This document shows, one piece after another, positions 1 through 12,202 of a stretch of DNA of 64,000 bases (positions within the stretch are counted from its first letter, which is position 1; every line of letters starts with the position of its first letter). Origin of the DNA: Hybos culiciformis (taxonomy: Eukaryota; Arthropoda; Insecta; Diptera; Hybotidae); contig CAXFZM010000154.1 in the NCBI GenBank assembly GCA_964007475.1, positions 1 through 64,000 of the forward strand, written 5' to 3'. The notes beneath the pieces are model-generated. The model did not search any database, was not told where the DNA came from, and saw nothing but the letters and a program-made list of their open reading frames with translations. Position numbers and translations under genes: made by a program.

Positions 1-3000
1 ATTAACCGTTATCTATTTTGACATTTTTTAATTAATAAAGTGGTGAATTAATACTTTTTTTTCAACAACATTATCTTTTACTCTAATATCGAAAATTTTA
101 TTTCTTTAATCCTTTCAAAGAGTTTAATTTAACAATAGCTTCATGCTGATATTTTGTTAAATTAGTTCTGATAATTAGAAGTTCTGTGTTTTCAGTTGAA
201 CGCTGAAAAATTTACAATTAAAAGTAATACACGAAAGTTGATATGCTGTAATACACGAAACTTTATCCGTTGTTTTGATCATTTGTTAATTGAAAAATTG
301 TCCCATCAAAAACATATTTATGGCATATTGTAGGAGAACTGTCTTTTGTTATATAATCAAAAACTCATTTATAAAAAGTTTTAAGACAGAAGAGAAATTT
401 TGTTTTGAAAAAAATATTAGAAATTCAAAGGCTTTTTTTATGCTGTAATACACGAATCATTTGATTGTGTGTTATTTGAAATTTTTTATCAAAGCTAACT
501 TTTTTAACTTCAGTACTTCATTCCACAAAACCTTACTTATTATAATCCATTAAAGGAAATTAAAAAACGATTTGTTTGAACTTTTAATACCAGTTCAAAG
601 CCGTGTATTACCATGTAAATATGCTGTAATACACGATGGAATTAGCCTATATAATTTTGATGTAACGAAATATTGCTTAACATAAAAATATATTCATTTA
701 ATAAATTTTGCTCATTCATCAATCACAATTAATTAAATTAATGAAAGAATATACAATTTTAATTAAATCATAAAATATTGCTCTCTATCTAAGCATGCAC
801 TGTGCAATTAATTTGTGTGTATACATACCTTAAAACTTTCCTATATTATAATATGTATTAGATACTAAGTAAGTACCTAGGGTGCTTTAAATTAAAATAA
901 GTATTAAAAATATATTAAAATAATGAAAATTTTTTATTAAAATTTCACGGCATTAACTTTAAAAGCACTCAAGAACTATTAAAGTATATACAGTGTACAT
1001 TTTAATCGTTATTATTATTTTTTTTTTTTTATTCTAAAAATCATTTTAAGCATAGTGAGTCTCTAACAAAGAATTTCTCCCTATCTCTTCTGTGTACGTC
1101 ATTATCGTAAATGTATATACACATATTTATAATGTATACATAAAAACATATAATATAGTATTAAATTCTGATTTTAATCAACAATTTCCATATCAAAAAA
1201 AAAAAAAAAAAACTTTATTGAAGCATAAAAAAAAAGTTCCATATGATCATTACGAAAATAGAAAAAGTTATGTAATTATAATAATATTTTATAAATCATC
1301 ATAATTATTACGTTATAGTGGGATTATGGAGAAAAAAAAATTATGTTTAAACATAGAAAAAAAATTAAAAAAAAAAAAAATTGAAGTGTTATTAAAGATA
1401 AAAATGCCGTTCTCGTTAAAACAGAATAATGTTAATATTTTTAGAATTCTTGAAGCATGTCAGACGTCATAATATATATGTACTATATCTATATATTATA
1501 ACTAAATTATACAACAGATATAATAATGAAAATAAGGAATATATAATATATATGTAGAGCTTCTTTTTTTTTAAATACTCAATTATACGGTTAGCGCGGT
1601 TGCTGGTTTTAATTTTTCAAGTATATTATATATCTGACATAATGGGATTGTAATCATGATAAGGGTGAATTAACCGCTAAAATATTCTTTCAGTTAAAAA
1701 TTTAATTTTTTTTAATTTATACATACTAAGGTTCATTATTCTTAAAAGAAAATTCACTTACTTATTCTTCTTATTATGAGAATAAAAAAAAATATGCGCA
1801 GATTTTCTTTCTTTATTATATTCCTAATAAATTTATGTATTTTAAAGTGTACTAGTTATGTACTTAAATTTTTGATTATTAAAAAACATCTGTAATTAAA
1901 ATGTTAAACCTAAACCTGTTTAGCATAATACGAGGCATAATATCTGTTTATTTTTCTAACGAGTGCAAAGAAATCATATTTGAACATATAACAGGAAAAC
2001 TGACTACATATAAAAAACTCATCCGATGATCGTTTTTTTTTAGTGCACAATATAGTGCACAATATAGGTTAACTATGTTTAATTTTTATTTTATGCGATT
2101 CAATAATTCTGGGCGTTTTTAATTTTTTTTTTTTCCCTTTATTGTTTTGGTCTAGTTTTATTTTTAGGTTCATTAAATTCTATTATTATATGCATTTATT
2201 TTTAACGAAATTAAAGTTAGAGTTTATGTGTGTACATATAGTATACATAAATATAGATTTGCAAAACATTTTTCACCAACATTATTTAAAGTTATTTAGT
2301 TCAGTTGAAAGATAAATTATATATAGTTCGAAAATGTGAAATTAAAATAAATAAAATACGAAACATTCATATAGGTTCATAATCATAACTATTACACATA
2401 ATATATATGTTTGACAATTTCTACTAACTATTTGATTTTAGTACTTTCTAAAAGTTAAAATATATTTAACAAACTTCAGACGTAAAATTATCTATCAAAA
2501 CTTATTAATTGGCAAAAAAAATAAATGTTGATTTTGATTGTAAAAGTTATGGTATATTTTTTTTTTTTTTTTGTAAATATCACTTCAACATTATTAGGGA
2601 CTCCTGATAATGGTTAAGATTTTATTTTATATATAGATTTTGCTAGCAAACAGTCTTCATTTCCTTTTTATAATTTCCAGATAAGTACATTGATTCTGAA
2701 TTTGTACTACTGTACAGCTAATAAAGCTTTCAAATTCTTATATCGCTTTAAAAATTAAAAAGAAAACTCGAAATTTTACCCTTTTCAATCCATTTATTTT
2801 TACTTTAGTATTACACAAAAAAAAATATTTACTAAGTTATAGAAATGTAACAAAATCGCTTAAATGAAAATTGTTTGAAATGTTAATTTTCTAGTGGTGG
2901 TTGGTGAAAAGATTTATTTCGAAATGTAATAGCATTTATTATATGTAAGTACCAATATATATTTTCATTTGTGTGAACACCTCAAATCTGGGTAAGCATA

Positions 3001-4730
3001 AATTAGAATTAAAAAATACTTAATATAAATATAAATTTTCGAAATTGCATATAAAAATTTTTCAACCATATATAGGAAAGAAAAATATTAACTTAATTTT
3101 CCGAAAATTAAAAACATTCATTCATTTTTATTACCTCGTATAGTGTTGATTGCTTATTTTAAATTCAAATTTAGATATTCAAGTGAATATTTCAGTTTGG
3201 CAACTAACTATATATAAACTTAACTGATATCGGTTTAATTCTTATGATAGTATCGAAAATAATATTTTAAGTTTAAGTGATTTAAAAGCTTGGAATGTTT
3301 CGAATTATTCCCATAATAAACTTAATGCACTTTTAGCGTAGATTAGCAGTCGAATGCTGACAACTAAAAATTATACATTTTTTTTACATAAATCCTCGAC
3401 AAAAATGCTTTAAAATCCTTTTAAAATTATTTGAAATATATATTTCAAAATAATTTTTAATTGGAACAAAGTTTTTCATGAAAAATTTTAGACTTTAATA
3501 AAGAAAAAAAATAATGGAAATTGGTTTCTTTTTTTTTCTTCTTCATATATATATAACGTTTTCGAAAATAGACTTTTCATGTGCAAAAAAAAAACATTTT
3601 CGGAAGAATTATATAAAAATAAAATTAATTAAATTTAAGTAATTATTGATAAAATCAACATGCAAAATTTTTCATGTTTCTAATCTAATTTTAATTACCA
3701 CGAGAATTATTATACGTTTTTAAAAATTAATGTAGATACATGATATTATATAGTTTGGTATAGTAGTTCACGGACATTTTTTTCCCAACTAGTTATACAG
3801 AATTCCAAAATTATTAGATTAGATTTTATGTTATTGTTAACAAAAAAATGTTTATGAGTTCACAATTATGGTTTCATGGTACAATTTACTCTGTTTATTT
3901 ATAAGGCAGAAATCTACAAGTGATGTCATCGCAATTGAATTTACTTATATAATTTTTATCTATTTGAATTTGTGTCGCTGTGACGACAGAAAGTGTGACT
4001 TATACAGAAAGTATGACTTATAAAACAGAACAGTTGAATCAGTTGTAAGCTTAAAATAAAGGTTAAATTTCTGTCCCATACGTGCCATGGAATGCCCCTA
4101 AAATTTATCGAAAATTTTTTTCTATCGCATCTAAGCATAATCTTATAAATTATTTATCAAATTAACAAAATCCAAAAATTAATAAATTAATTTAGTGTTC
4201 TAACAAAAAAAAAAAGAAATAAATAAATAAACATAGGCGGGAAATTAGCTAAGTATAAAACAATTTAAGATATCCCATTTTTTTCATTTTTTTTCAATTT
4301 CTGATTATAATTAACTATATATAATAAAAAAAAAAAACGATGTCAATTAATTTGTTTTGCTCTTTTCATTTTTTTTTTTATTGTGTTTTGATAATCTACA
4401 AAACGAAAATAAAAAAAATTAATTCTAACCCAAATTTAAATTACAAAATACTTTTAATTTGCCTAAAAAGGTATATTATTTTAGAGATCGTTAATAATTT
4501 ATAAGTGATTGACCCTTTTGAAAATAAAAAGGAATTAAAATTCAGTTTTTTTTTTTTTTTATATAAATTTCTGGAAATATATATTATAGGTATATGTACA
4601 TGAACTGATAGAACCGAGGATAATATTGTTGTACTTATTATTATGTTAACTTCAATTCCTTTTTGTATATATAGATATACTCTTAATGTGAAATGAATTT
4701 TCAATGAATTTGAAATTTTATAAAATAATA
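1..4730. other. AT-rich stretch, no gene seen
   Basis: I find no convincing coding exon here. Short open frames exist but are low-complexity Lys/Ile/Tyr/Phe strings of the kind AT-rich DNA gives by chance. The only structure I see is in the first 650 bases, where the 10-mer TAATACACGA occurs at about 225, 249, 446 and 627 and in reverse orientation at 602. It is often preceded by TGCTG and spaced roughly 180-200 bp in the later copies, which suggests a decayed repeat. Poly-A and poly-T runs are common. Confidence 0.6.
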
Positions 4731-4994
4731 TAACGGTTAATATTATTTAGTTTCTTTTATAATTAAAAACATTATTTTTAAAGAAAAATTGAATTACATT
4801 TATTTAAATTATTTGAATTATTAAAATTAAATTTTATTAATAAAAATGAAAAATTCTATTTTTTTTTTAAATATCAACTTTCTCTATGAGAACTAAAATT
4901 AAAACTAAATATATAATCAAAATCCAAAATTTACATTTTTAATCATGAAAACTTGATGTATTGATTTTATATGAAAATGAAATGAACCACTACA
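4731..4994 (-). repeat. 3' LTR of the Gypsy element
   Basis: This copy lies downstream in the element's orientation, right after the polypurine tract. It is 264 bp, the same length as the 5' copy. Their ten-base homopolymer run is also the same length, which supports recent insertion. Confidence 0.93.
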
Positions 4995-4996
4995 AT

Positions 4997-5008
4997 ACCC
5001 CCCTTCCA
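4997..5008 (-). other. Polypurine tract
   Basis: The minus strand reads GGAAGGGGGGTA immediately before the 3' LTR. It stands out in AT-rich sequence and is the expected primer for plus-strand DNA synthesis. Confidence 0.85.
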
Positions 5009-5017
5009 GATAAAAAA

Positions 5018-8000
5018 TTATAAGGAAAAAGAAACCTTACGAGTAGGTATTGTAGATGGCGGTGAATGTTGTAGTGAAGGAGAAACATGTGCTGGTTTTA
5101 AATGATCGATCGAAATATGTTTAATTTTACCATTGAAATTAATTTTGAAAAATTTGTCGAAACGTTGAAGAACTTCGAAAGGACCTTCGTAAGGAGGATT
5201 TAAAATTTTTTTGTTAAATGATTTTACAAACACAAATTTACTCGAGAGTAAATCATTGGGAATATAAAAATTTTCATATGATTTATGTCTAGTTGGAACT
5301 GGACGAATTTGTTTAAAATTTGAACGTAATTGTGAAATTAATTGTGAATGATCTAAAGGTTGAGAAGTATTTGAAACGAAAAATTCACTAGGAACACGAA
5401 TATTTTCACCATAAACTAATTCAGCAGATGAATACTTAATATCTTCTTTAATCGCGGTTCTAAAACCTAGAAGAACAATAAAAATTTCATCATGCCAGTT
5501 AATAGTATTACAACGAGCTATTAAAGATGTTTTAAGTTGGCGATGAAAACGTTCAACTAAACCATTTGATTTAGGGTGATAAGTTGTAGTTCGAATTTTA
5601 TGAGTACCCAAAAATTTAGATAATTCTGTAAATAATTTTGATTCAAATTGTCTACCTTGATCTGTTGTTAAAGACAATGGAACGCCAAAACGGGAAATAT
5701 ACTGGTTAAAAAATGTAGAAGCAATAGTAGTAGCAGTCATATCAGGAATGGGATAAGCTTCGGGCCAGCGAGTATATCGATCAACAATTGTTAAAATGTA
5801 CGAACATCCTTTTGATGAAGGTAGAGGGCCAACAATATCCATATGGATATTTTGAAATCTACCTGAAGGAAGTGGAAATGTACCTGAAAGTGGTTTAGTG
5901 TGACGATAGATTTTAGCTTTCTGGCAATTTAAACAATTTTTAGACCACTCATTAATATTAAGATTCATAAAAGGCCAAAAATATTTAGATGTAATAATTT
6001 TTCGAGTAGCACGAATACTGGGATGAGATAAATTATGTAAAGAATCAAAAATGATTTTACGAAAAGATAATGGAATATATGGTCGAGGTTTATTTGAGGA
6101 AATTTCGCACCACAGTTTGGTGTTCGAATTTGATAAAGTAATTTGATCAAGAATAAATTTTGAATTATTTTTAGGAGAAATTAATAGATTTTGAAGTTCG
6201 GGATCAGAAATTTGTTGTTGAGCAATAGTAAGAAGATCAAATTTACACGTTGTAATTTCTGATGAATCTAGAGAATCTTCAATACGGGAAAGAGTGTCAG
6301 CAATAATATTATCTTTACCTTTAATATGACGGATATCTGAAGTAAATTGAGCAATATAATCCAAATGGCGTGCTTGGCGTGGACTGCGTTCAGTTTTGGA
6401 TGATAAAGCAAAGATAAGGGGCTTATGATTTGTATAAACTGTAAAATCATTGCCTTCTAAAAATGATCGAAAATGTTTGATGGATAAATAAATGGCTAAA
6501 AGTTCTCTATCAAAAGCGGAATATTTCTTTTCAGTATCAGAAAGTTTTTTTGAAAAGAAAGCAATAGGTAAATTATTTTTATTGTTAATTTGCTGAAGGA
6601 CTGCTCCAATTGCTACATTAGAAGCATCAACAGTTAACGTAAATGGTTCATTTTCAATTGGAAAAATTAATAAAGAAGCTTCAGAAAGCTTCTGTTTAAT
6701 TTGATTGAAATTTATGTCACAAAAATCCGACCAAGAAAAAGGAATTTTTGAAGATTTTTTGGGATTAGTTAATTTTGTGAGATGATCATAAATAGGTGCA
6801 AGTAAATGAGCTAAGGATGGTATGAATCTGTGATAATAATTAATCATTCCAACAAACTGTTGAATATGTTTTATTGAAGATGGTTTAGGAAATTCTGAAA
6901 TTATTTTAACACGATTTGTTGACGGGATGTAACCATTAGGAGAAATTTTGTGACTGAGAAAGTCAAGTTCTTCTACACCAAAAACACATTTAGAAGGTTG
7001 AACAGTTAATCCATAATCCACTAATCTTTGAAACAATAATTTTAAATGTTGTTTATGATCTTCATGAGATTTGCTAAAAATTAAAATATCATCTAAATAA
7101 ACGTATAGAAAATCTAAACCAAAAGTAACTTCATTCATAAATCTTTGGAAAGATTGAGCAGCATTTCTTAAACCAAAAGGCATGCGCGGGAATTCAAAAA
7201 GTCCGAAAGGAGTAGTAATAGCTGTTTTATGAATGTCTTCTTCTGCAATGGGAATATTATGGTAGGCTCTAACTAGATCAACTTTTGAAAATATTGAACA
7301 ACCATGTAAATTTAAAATGAAATTTTGAATGTGTTGAATAGGATAGCGATCGGGAATTGTAACAAGATTTAATTGGCGATAGTCACCACAAGGTCTCCAT
7401 TTATTATCATTCTTAGGGACCATATGAAGTGCCGATGAAACTGGAGAAGATGAAGGTCTACAAATTCCCATTTGTAACATGTGTTCGAATTCTGTTTTCG
7501 CAATGTTAAATTTTTTTGAATCTAATCTTCTAGGTTTAGTAAAAGGTAAATTACCTTTAGTTAAAATGTGATGTTTAACATTGTGTTTAGTGGGTTTATC
7601 AAATTGGGGAGTAGAAATTAATTCGGGAAATTTTTTAAGAATGTCAGAAAAAGAATTTGAATTTTTTATAGAATAAAGTTTGGGAGATGGAGTACAATCA
7701 AATTTTGAAAAACAATTAATAGATAAAGATGTTTGAGAATCTATTAACTTTTTGTTTTGTAGATCAACAGATAAACCAAATTTAGATAAAAAATCAGCGC
7801 CAATAATTGGTTTTTTAACGTCTGCTAAAGTAAAAATAAAGTTAAATGGACGACGAAGATTAAATTAATTTTTAAAAGTTTTGTACCAAAAGTATTTATA
7901 ATCGTTCCATTTGCTGCAGATAATTCAAAAGTAGGATTTTTTTTAAAAAGACCAAAAACAGTGTTGGGAATAACGGAAATGTCTGCCCCAGTATCAATTA

Positions 8001-8073
8001 AAAAATTAAGATTATTCTCTTTATCGTATAAAAATAAACGATGTGATTTAACTGATAATGGGGACTCATTTAG
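5018..8073 (-). pseudogene. pol: Pol polyprotein (PR-RT-RH-IN) with one frame break in protease
   Basis: The protease part runs in the -1 frame from 8073 and shows the retropepsin active site DTGAD near 7990. At about 7860-7867 the frame changes: the protease frame soon stops, while the pol frame has a TAA at 7867-7865 and is open from there to 5018. This looks like loss of one base. Counting from the Met at 7480, reverse transcriptase shows VDLVRAYH and YLDD (residues 128-131). RNase H shows Asp286 and Glu326. Integrase has its zinc site (His482, His486, Cys516, Cys519) and DDE triad (Asp548, Asp607, Glu643). Coding sequence upstream of that Met also matches the usual RT approach, so the Met is not the true start. 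The C-terminus ends just before the polypurine tract. The break is not in a long homopolymer. Confidence 0.9.
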
Positions 8074-8969
8074 TTTTTTGAGTTATCTAAATTTGTAGAA
8101 TTATTAAATTTACAAGGTGTTTTACATTTTGTTGCATTATTACCAAAATTATAATGATACCAACAAAAATCTGTGTGAGTATGATTACGAGAAGAAGATT
8201 TTGAACGAGAATCGCGACTAGAAGATCGTGATCGAGAAGTACGATTAGAAAATGTTAAATCTGATACAATTTTAGTAAGATCATTTAATCGTTTTTCTAA
8301 ATTAGTAAAACGTAAATTTGTTTCAAAATTGGAATTTTGAATAGGTGAAATTTGAGAAAGTGGTAAAGTATTTGACTTTGAAAAAGAATTTGAAGAATTT
8401 AAAGAAGAAATTATATTAAAATGGGAAATTTCCCAAATTTTGTCTGCTAAATTTAGAAGATTATCTATGTTGTCAATATTGGAGCTAACTAAAGCTATAT
8501 TTAAATTTGTGGGAAGTTTTCTCATCCATAAAGATCTTAATAATTGTGTACCTACTGTAGAAGTAGTTCCAACTAAACATTCCATAGAACGATAAAAATC
8601 TGATGGCTTTCGATCCCCAATTTCTGAAGTAGAAAGTAATTCTTCTAAACGTTTTTCTTCACTTATAGTGTAACGTTTGAGAAGAATTTCTTTTAATGAA
8701 TTATATTTATTAACATTTGGAGGATTACGAAGAAAACTCAAAATGGTTTGAATTACTTCTTGAGGTAAAACCGATAGTACGTGAGTATATTTTGTATCGT
8801 CAATTGTAATATGTTTAGATTGAAATTGAGCCTCAATTAAAAGGAACCATGCTTCTGGACAAGAAGTCCAAAATTGTGGAAGTTTAACTGTAGCGGCGTT
8901 AATGTCAGAAGAAGTATTGGAAAGGGTATTTGAAAGTGTGGAATCGGAAGAAGAATTTGATTCATTCAT
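8070..8969 (-). CDS. gag: Gag polyprotein of the Gypsy element
   Basis: This 299-residue ORF is the first in the element. The Ser-rich N-terminus is followed by a helical capsid-like region (about residues 30-190), typical of insect Gypsy Gag, which packages the element RNA. A Ser/Arg-rich basic stretch (about 240-265) precedes a Cys/His cluster with the order C..H..F......C...C near residues 268-282. This cluster is not the classical CCHC knuckle but is the form many insect Gypsy Gags carry. The start is the first ATG after the leader. The stop lies directly after a slippery heptamer that shifts ribosomes into the protease frame. The frame is intact. Confidence 0.9.
   Translation of the reverse strand: MNESNSSSDSTLSNTLSNTSSDINAATVKLPQFWTSCPEAWFLLIEAQFQSKHITIDDTKYTHVLSVLPQEVIQTILSFLRNPPNVNKYNSLKEILLKRYTISEEKRLEELLSTSEIGDRKPSDFYRSMECLVGTTSTVGTQLLRSLWMRKLPTNLNIALVSSNIDNIDNLLNLADKIWEISHFNIISSLNSSNSFSKSNTLPLSQISPIQNSNFETNLRFTNLEKRLNDLTKIVSDLTFSNRTSRSRSSSRDSRSKSSSRNHTHTDFCWYHYNFGNNATKCKTPCKFNNSTNLDNSKN
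8073..8079 (-). promoter_or_regulatory. -1 ribosomal frameshift site at the gag stop
   Basis: The minus strand reads A AAA AAC in the gag reading frame, directly before the gag TAA (8072-8070). This is the canonical X XXY YYZ slippery heptamer. After a -1 slip the next codon starts at 8073 and enters the open protease frame. I did not identify a downstream pseudoknot or stem-loop. Confidence 0.85.
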
Positions 8970-9508
8970 GTTAAATTTAATTTATATGTAATATAAAATA
9001 AGTGTAAAAATAATTGTAAATTGGATAATAGTAATATATAATAATAATATATAAAAATTAAAATATATAATAATAATATATAAAAATTAAAATATAAAAT
9101 AATATAATTAAAAATTTATCTGATTTTGTTGAAAATTTGTTTGATGATAATGGTAAACAATTGTTGACCATAGCTGAATACGAATTCAAATTGTTTGATA
9201 ATATTGTTGAAATTGTATGATAATATTGTTGAAAAATGTTGATAATTGATAAATAATTGATAAATAATTGTTGAGTAATTGTTGAAAATTATCAAATTGT
9301 TGAATTGATAAATATTTGATAAATAATTGTTGAATAATTGTGGAAAAATGATTTGATAAGAATTTGTTGATAATAATTTGATAATTTGTTGATAATAATT
9401 TGATTCTGATTGATTTTCAGGTTGAATAAATTCAGGTTGAATAAATGTTCTTGAAAATTGTTGAATTTTTTGTTTTGTATATTTTGTTCTTGTCGGGGTC
9501 ACCAATTA
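8970..9508 (-). other. Leader of the Gypsy element with degenerate short repeats
   Basis: The stretch between the primer binding site and the gag ATG has no credible gene. It is built from drifting short repeats on a TTGATAA/AATTGTTGA theme and then AT-only runs near 9040-9110. A frame is open over 9116-9505, but it starts from TTG inside the primer binding site and encodes only Asn/Gln/Ile/Tyr-rich repeats. It is more likely an untranslated leader. Confidence 0.7.
9493..9506 (-). other. Primer binding site
   Basis: On the minus strand the bases just inside the 5' LTR read TGGTGACCCCGAC. They begin with TGG, the complement of a tRNA 3' CCA end, as expected for first-strand priming. I do not assign the tRNA species. 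The spacing from the LTR is two or three bases. Confidence 0.8.
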
Positions 9509-9772
9509 TAACGGTTAATATTATTTAGTTTCTTTTATAATTAAAAACATTATTTTTAAAGAAAAATTGAATTACATTTATTTAAATTATTTGAATTATT
9601 AAAATTAAATTTTATCAATAAAAATGAAAAATTCTATTTTTTTTTTAAATATCAACTTTCTCTATGAGAACTAAAATTAAAACTAAATATATAATCAAAA
9701 TCCAAAATTTACATTTTTAATCATGAAAACTTGATGTATTGATTTTATATGAAAATGAAATGAACCACTACA
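9509..9772 (-). repeat. 5' LTR of the Gypsy element
   Basis: This copy lies upstream in the element's orientation. On the minus strand it starts TGTAGTGG and ends AACCGTTA. It matches the 4731-4994 copy at all but one position. Exact edges could move by two or three A/T bases because the flanks resemble the ends. Confidence 0.93.
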
Positions 9773-11057
9773 ATTAAATAAAATAAGATTTGAATGTAAA
9801 AAATTACAGAATATACCGTGCACTTAAAAAAGTCATGCCAAATTATTTATTTTAGGTATTGAAAGAACTATATATTATGTATGTAAGTCGAATTATAATA
9901 GACATTTCACAGTAGTCCCATTAAAGATTAAAGACTCGATGACCGAATATAAAGCCAGAAAATAGGAAACTTATGGAATTTTATTGATATTTTTAATGCT
10001 TTCGTTCTGATGATTAGAACTCAACAGAATGATTAGCTTGGACTTACTTATATCATCGAAAAATTTTGATATGAATATTCCACAACTTAATTACTTATGT
10101 TGTATTCTTTCTTTTAATCAACTGTCGTTAATGTTTAAGAACTTAATTTTGGTATTTTAAAGAATATAACTAATTAAAAGATATAAATCTATAATATATA
10201 TTAAAAAAATTATCGTATCATATATAAGTAGATATATGTTCTACACCTACTAAATAAGTATTTACATATAATAACTGACCACGGCGACATTCTTTTTCCT
10301 CTTTTTCCATAAGTTTTAATTACCTTAACTCTCCACGAATTTATAAATTTTTCTACTTCGATAATTTTTTGAATATATGTATATAAAAAAAAATAAAAAT
10401 TAACATAAATTCACGAAAAATAGAGAGGTTTTAATGTAATTTTATGATTTTTTTTTTTTGCTGAAGAAAATAATAATAAATAAAACTCAATTTGTCTGGT
10501 TCAAACAAAAAAAAAAGAAAGAAGAAAATCAACTGGATAAATGTCAGATACTGATGATGAGGTCAATAAACGCCGACCGGCTTCGAAAAAAAAAACATTT
10601 TTTCGTTTTAATATTATTCCCTAACAAGTTAAATAAAAAATATACTTGTATATGTACATCTTAATTGATATAGATAGATTTAGAGAGATACATATATTTA
10701 CATAGATGAATATTTTAGAGCAATTTTTTTTTTTTGAAAAAAAGCACGTTTATGTGTTCACGAAGCAATATACTTTTAAGGAAGTATTTTTTTTTTTTTT
10801 AAATATTTATATATATATTTTTATATTAATTTTTAATTTTTTTTTTATATACGTATATTATTTATGCCACCAATTTATAAGGAAACTAAATTGTGCACAC
10901 ACATCATACATTATGTAGGTACTTTTTTTAATAATGAATTTTCTTCTGGAATACTGAATTACACAATATATTATCATTGAAGTCCAAATGCTGGGTAAAT
11001 TATGCACTAAAACGCATAGCTAAAGTAGTTATAAACTAAAACCCTTTCTGAAGCATT
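9773..11057. other. AT-rich stretch, no confident gene
   Basis: I find no supported gene. One short plus-strand frame at 10541-10624 starts MSDTDDEVNKRRPASKK. Its acidic-then-basic composition looks more like a protein N-terminus than random AT-rich DNA, but no clear splice donor or downstream partner exon is visible. Confidence 0.5.
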
Positions 11058-11575
11058 TCTACACGGAAAAAAAAAGCCCATGGAGCGATTCCAAAAAAAT
11101 ATGGGAAAGGCAAAATAGAAAAATTTCCTATAAATTTTGGGATTACGTCCCCAAAAAATAGCATCAAATTAAAAAAAAAAAGAAAACGTTCCAAAATAAA
11201 AGCACACATTCCTATAAAAGAAATATGGGTTTCAGTACCTTTGGAATTGGAACTGATCCTTCTTTAGGTGGAGCGGTTCCAAAAAAAATATGCCCGTGTC
11301 CTGTTTTTTAATGGATTAATTTCTCAAAAAAAATAGCAACAAGCTCTATAAATTAATGGAATTAAGTTCTACGAGAAATAGGGACAGTTACAACTTTTCT
11401 TATATTTCTTCCCATCCAAAATTGGATCGTTCCCCACTTAAAAGGTACTGAAATCCACAATTTTCATTCCTATTTATTTAAGGAATGTGTGCTATTAAAA
11501 ATAAAAATGTATCATTTTTTTAAAGTAATAATTATGAAAAGTTTTAGGAATGTTTTCTTCTTTGCCTTTTCCACT
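11058..11575. repeat. Palindromic repeat with CTACACGGAAAAAA terminus
   Basis: The segment begins CTACACGGAAAAAAAAA and is self-complementary at scale. Sequence around 11100-11270 (GGAAAGGCAAAA, AGCACACATTCCT, TTTCAGTACCTTT) recurs inverted around 11395-11575. It has no coding frame. The same terminus occurs in opposite orientation at about 30990-31008, ending the large repeat there, so the two belong to one non-autonomous transposon family. The right end here lacks a clear matching terminus and may be truncated. Confidence 0.65.
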
Positions 11576-12202
11576 AAATTCATTCAAATTTTTAGTTAAC
11601 TATTATTAATTTTATTAATAATTTATATTTTTAACGAATTAAGTACCTAGATACCTACATATTTTGAATTAAAAAAAAAAAATTTTACAAACCCAAAATT
11701 TTTTTTTAAGAATTTCACTATTTACTTTTTTATTTTTTGATTTTAAAAATTTAAACAGGTAGGTATAAAATTTTATTTTTTCAATAGGTAAGTAATTTTA
11801 TTTATTTCATTAAACATTAAATTTTTTGTGTTTATTATTATTATTTAAAAAAAAAATAATTTTTTTTTTCCTAAAAAAAATTTTAGGTTATAGAGGAGGA
11901 CAACTAAACTTAATAAATTATTTTGTCACTGTTTAAATCAGTCAAGCTCATATGTTGTTATTTATTTTTGCCACGCCGCTGCGCGACCGCCGATCATACT
12001 GACAAATATTCGTTTAAGTATGTACAAACAAGCGAAAAACTTTTTGAAATTAAGCTTGATTTGACACTATTGACAGTTTAAAGAAAAATAGTACACAAAA
12101 ATATTTAAAAATCGCTACCAAAACATCCACGGCGTTTATTTAACTTTTGGAGGCTGGCGCAGCCCCTAGATTTTAGAAACAAACTGAACTCCAAATTTTT
12201 AA
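11576..12202. other. Upstream region of SMC2
   Basis: This is an AT-rich flank with no coding exon. A small GC-rich patch at about 11968-11995 and GGAGGCTGGCGCAGCCCC near 12150 stand out and may mark the SMC2 promoter or 5' UTR. I see no clear TATA box or initiator. Confidence 0.4.

Larger units (their letters stand above)
4731..9772 (-). mobile_element. Ty3/Gypsy LTR retrotransposon, nearly intact
   Basis: This is a complete LTR element read on the minus strand. Two 264-bp LTRs (4731-4994 and 9509-9772) bound gag, protease, reverse transcriptase, RNase H and integrase in the Ty3/Gypsy order. The LTRs differ at one aligned position (t at 4838 against c at 9616), so the insertion is young. 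The primer binding site lies directly inside the 5' LTR and a G-rich polypurine tract lies directly before the 3' LTR. No envelope ORF is seen between integrase and the 3' LTR, so this is a retrotransposon rather than an errantivirus. I could not define a target-site duplication because both flanks are plain A/T. The copy carries one frame break in protease and is probably not autonomous, but gag and the RT-to-integrase part are open. Confidence 0.95.

Noticed and set aside
1092..1304. Short ORFs in AT-rich intergenic DNA (also near 4441, 10706, 31421, 34464, 53781, 54950, 56465, 62217)
   Set aside because: They are low-complexity Lys/Asn/Ile/Phe/Tyr strings crossing homopolymers, with no domain and no splice context.
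7866..7885. A second -1 slippery heptamer (T TTA AAA in the protease frame) that could explain the protease/RT frame offset
   Set aside because: A slip there would enter the pol frame just before the TAA at 7867-7865 and terminate at once. A one-base loss after that stop fits better.
9116..9505. 129-codon frame in the Gypsy leader
   Set aside because: It begins with TTG in the primer binding site and encodes only Asn/Gln/Tyr/Ile repeats; the gag ATG lies well downstream.
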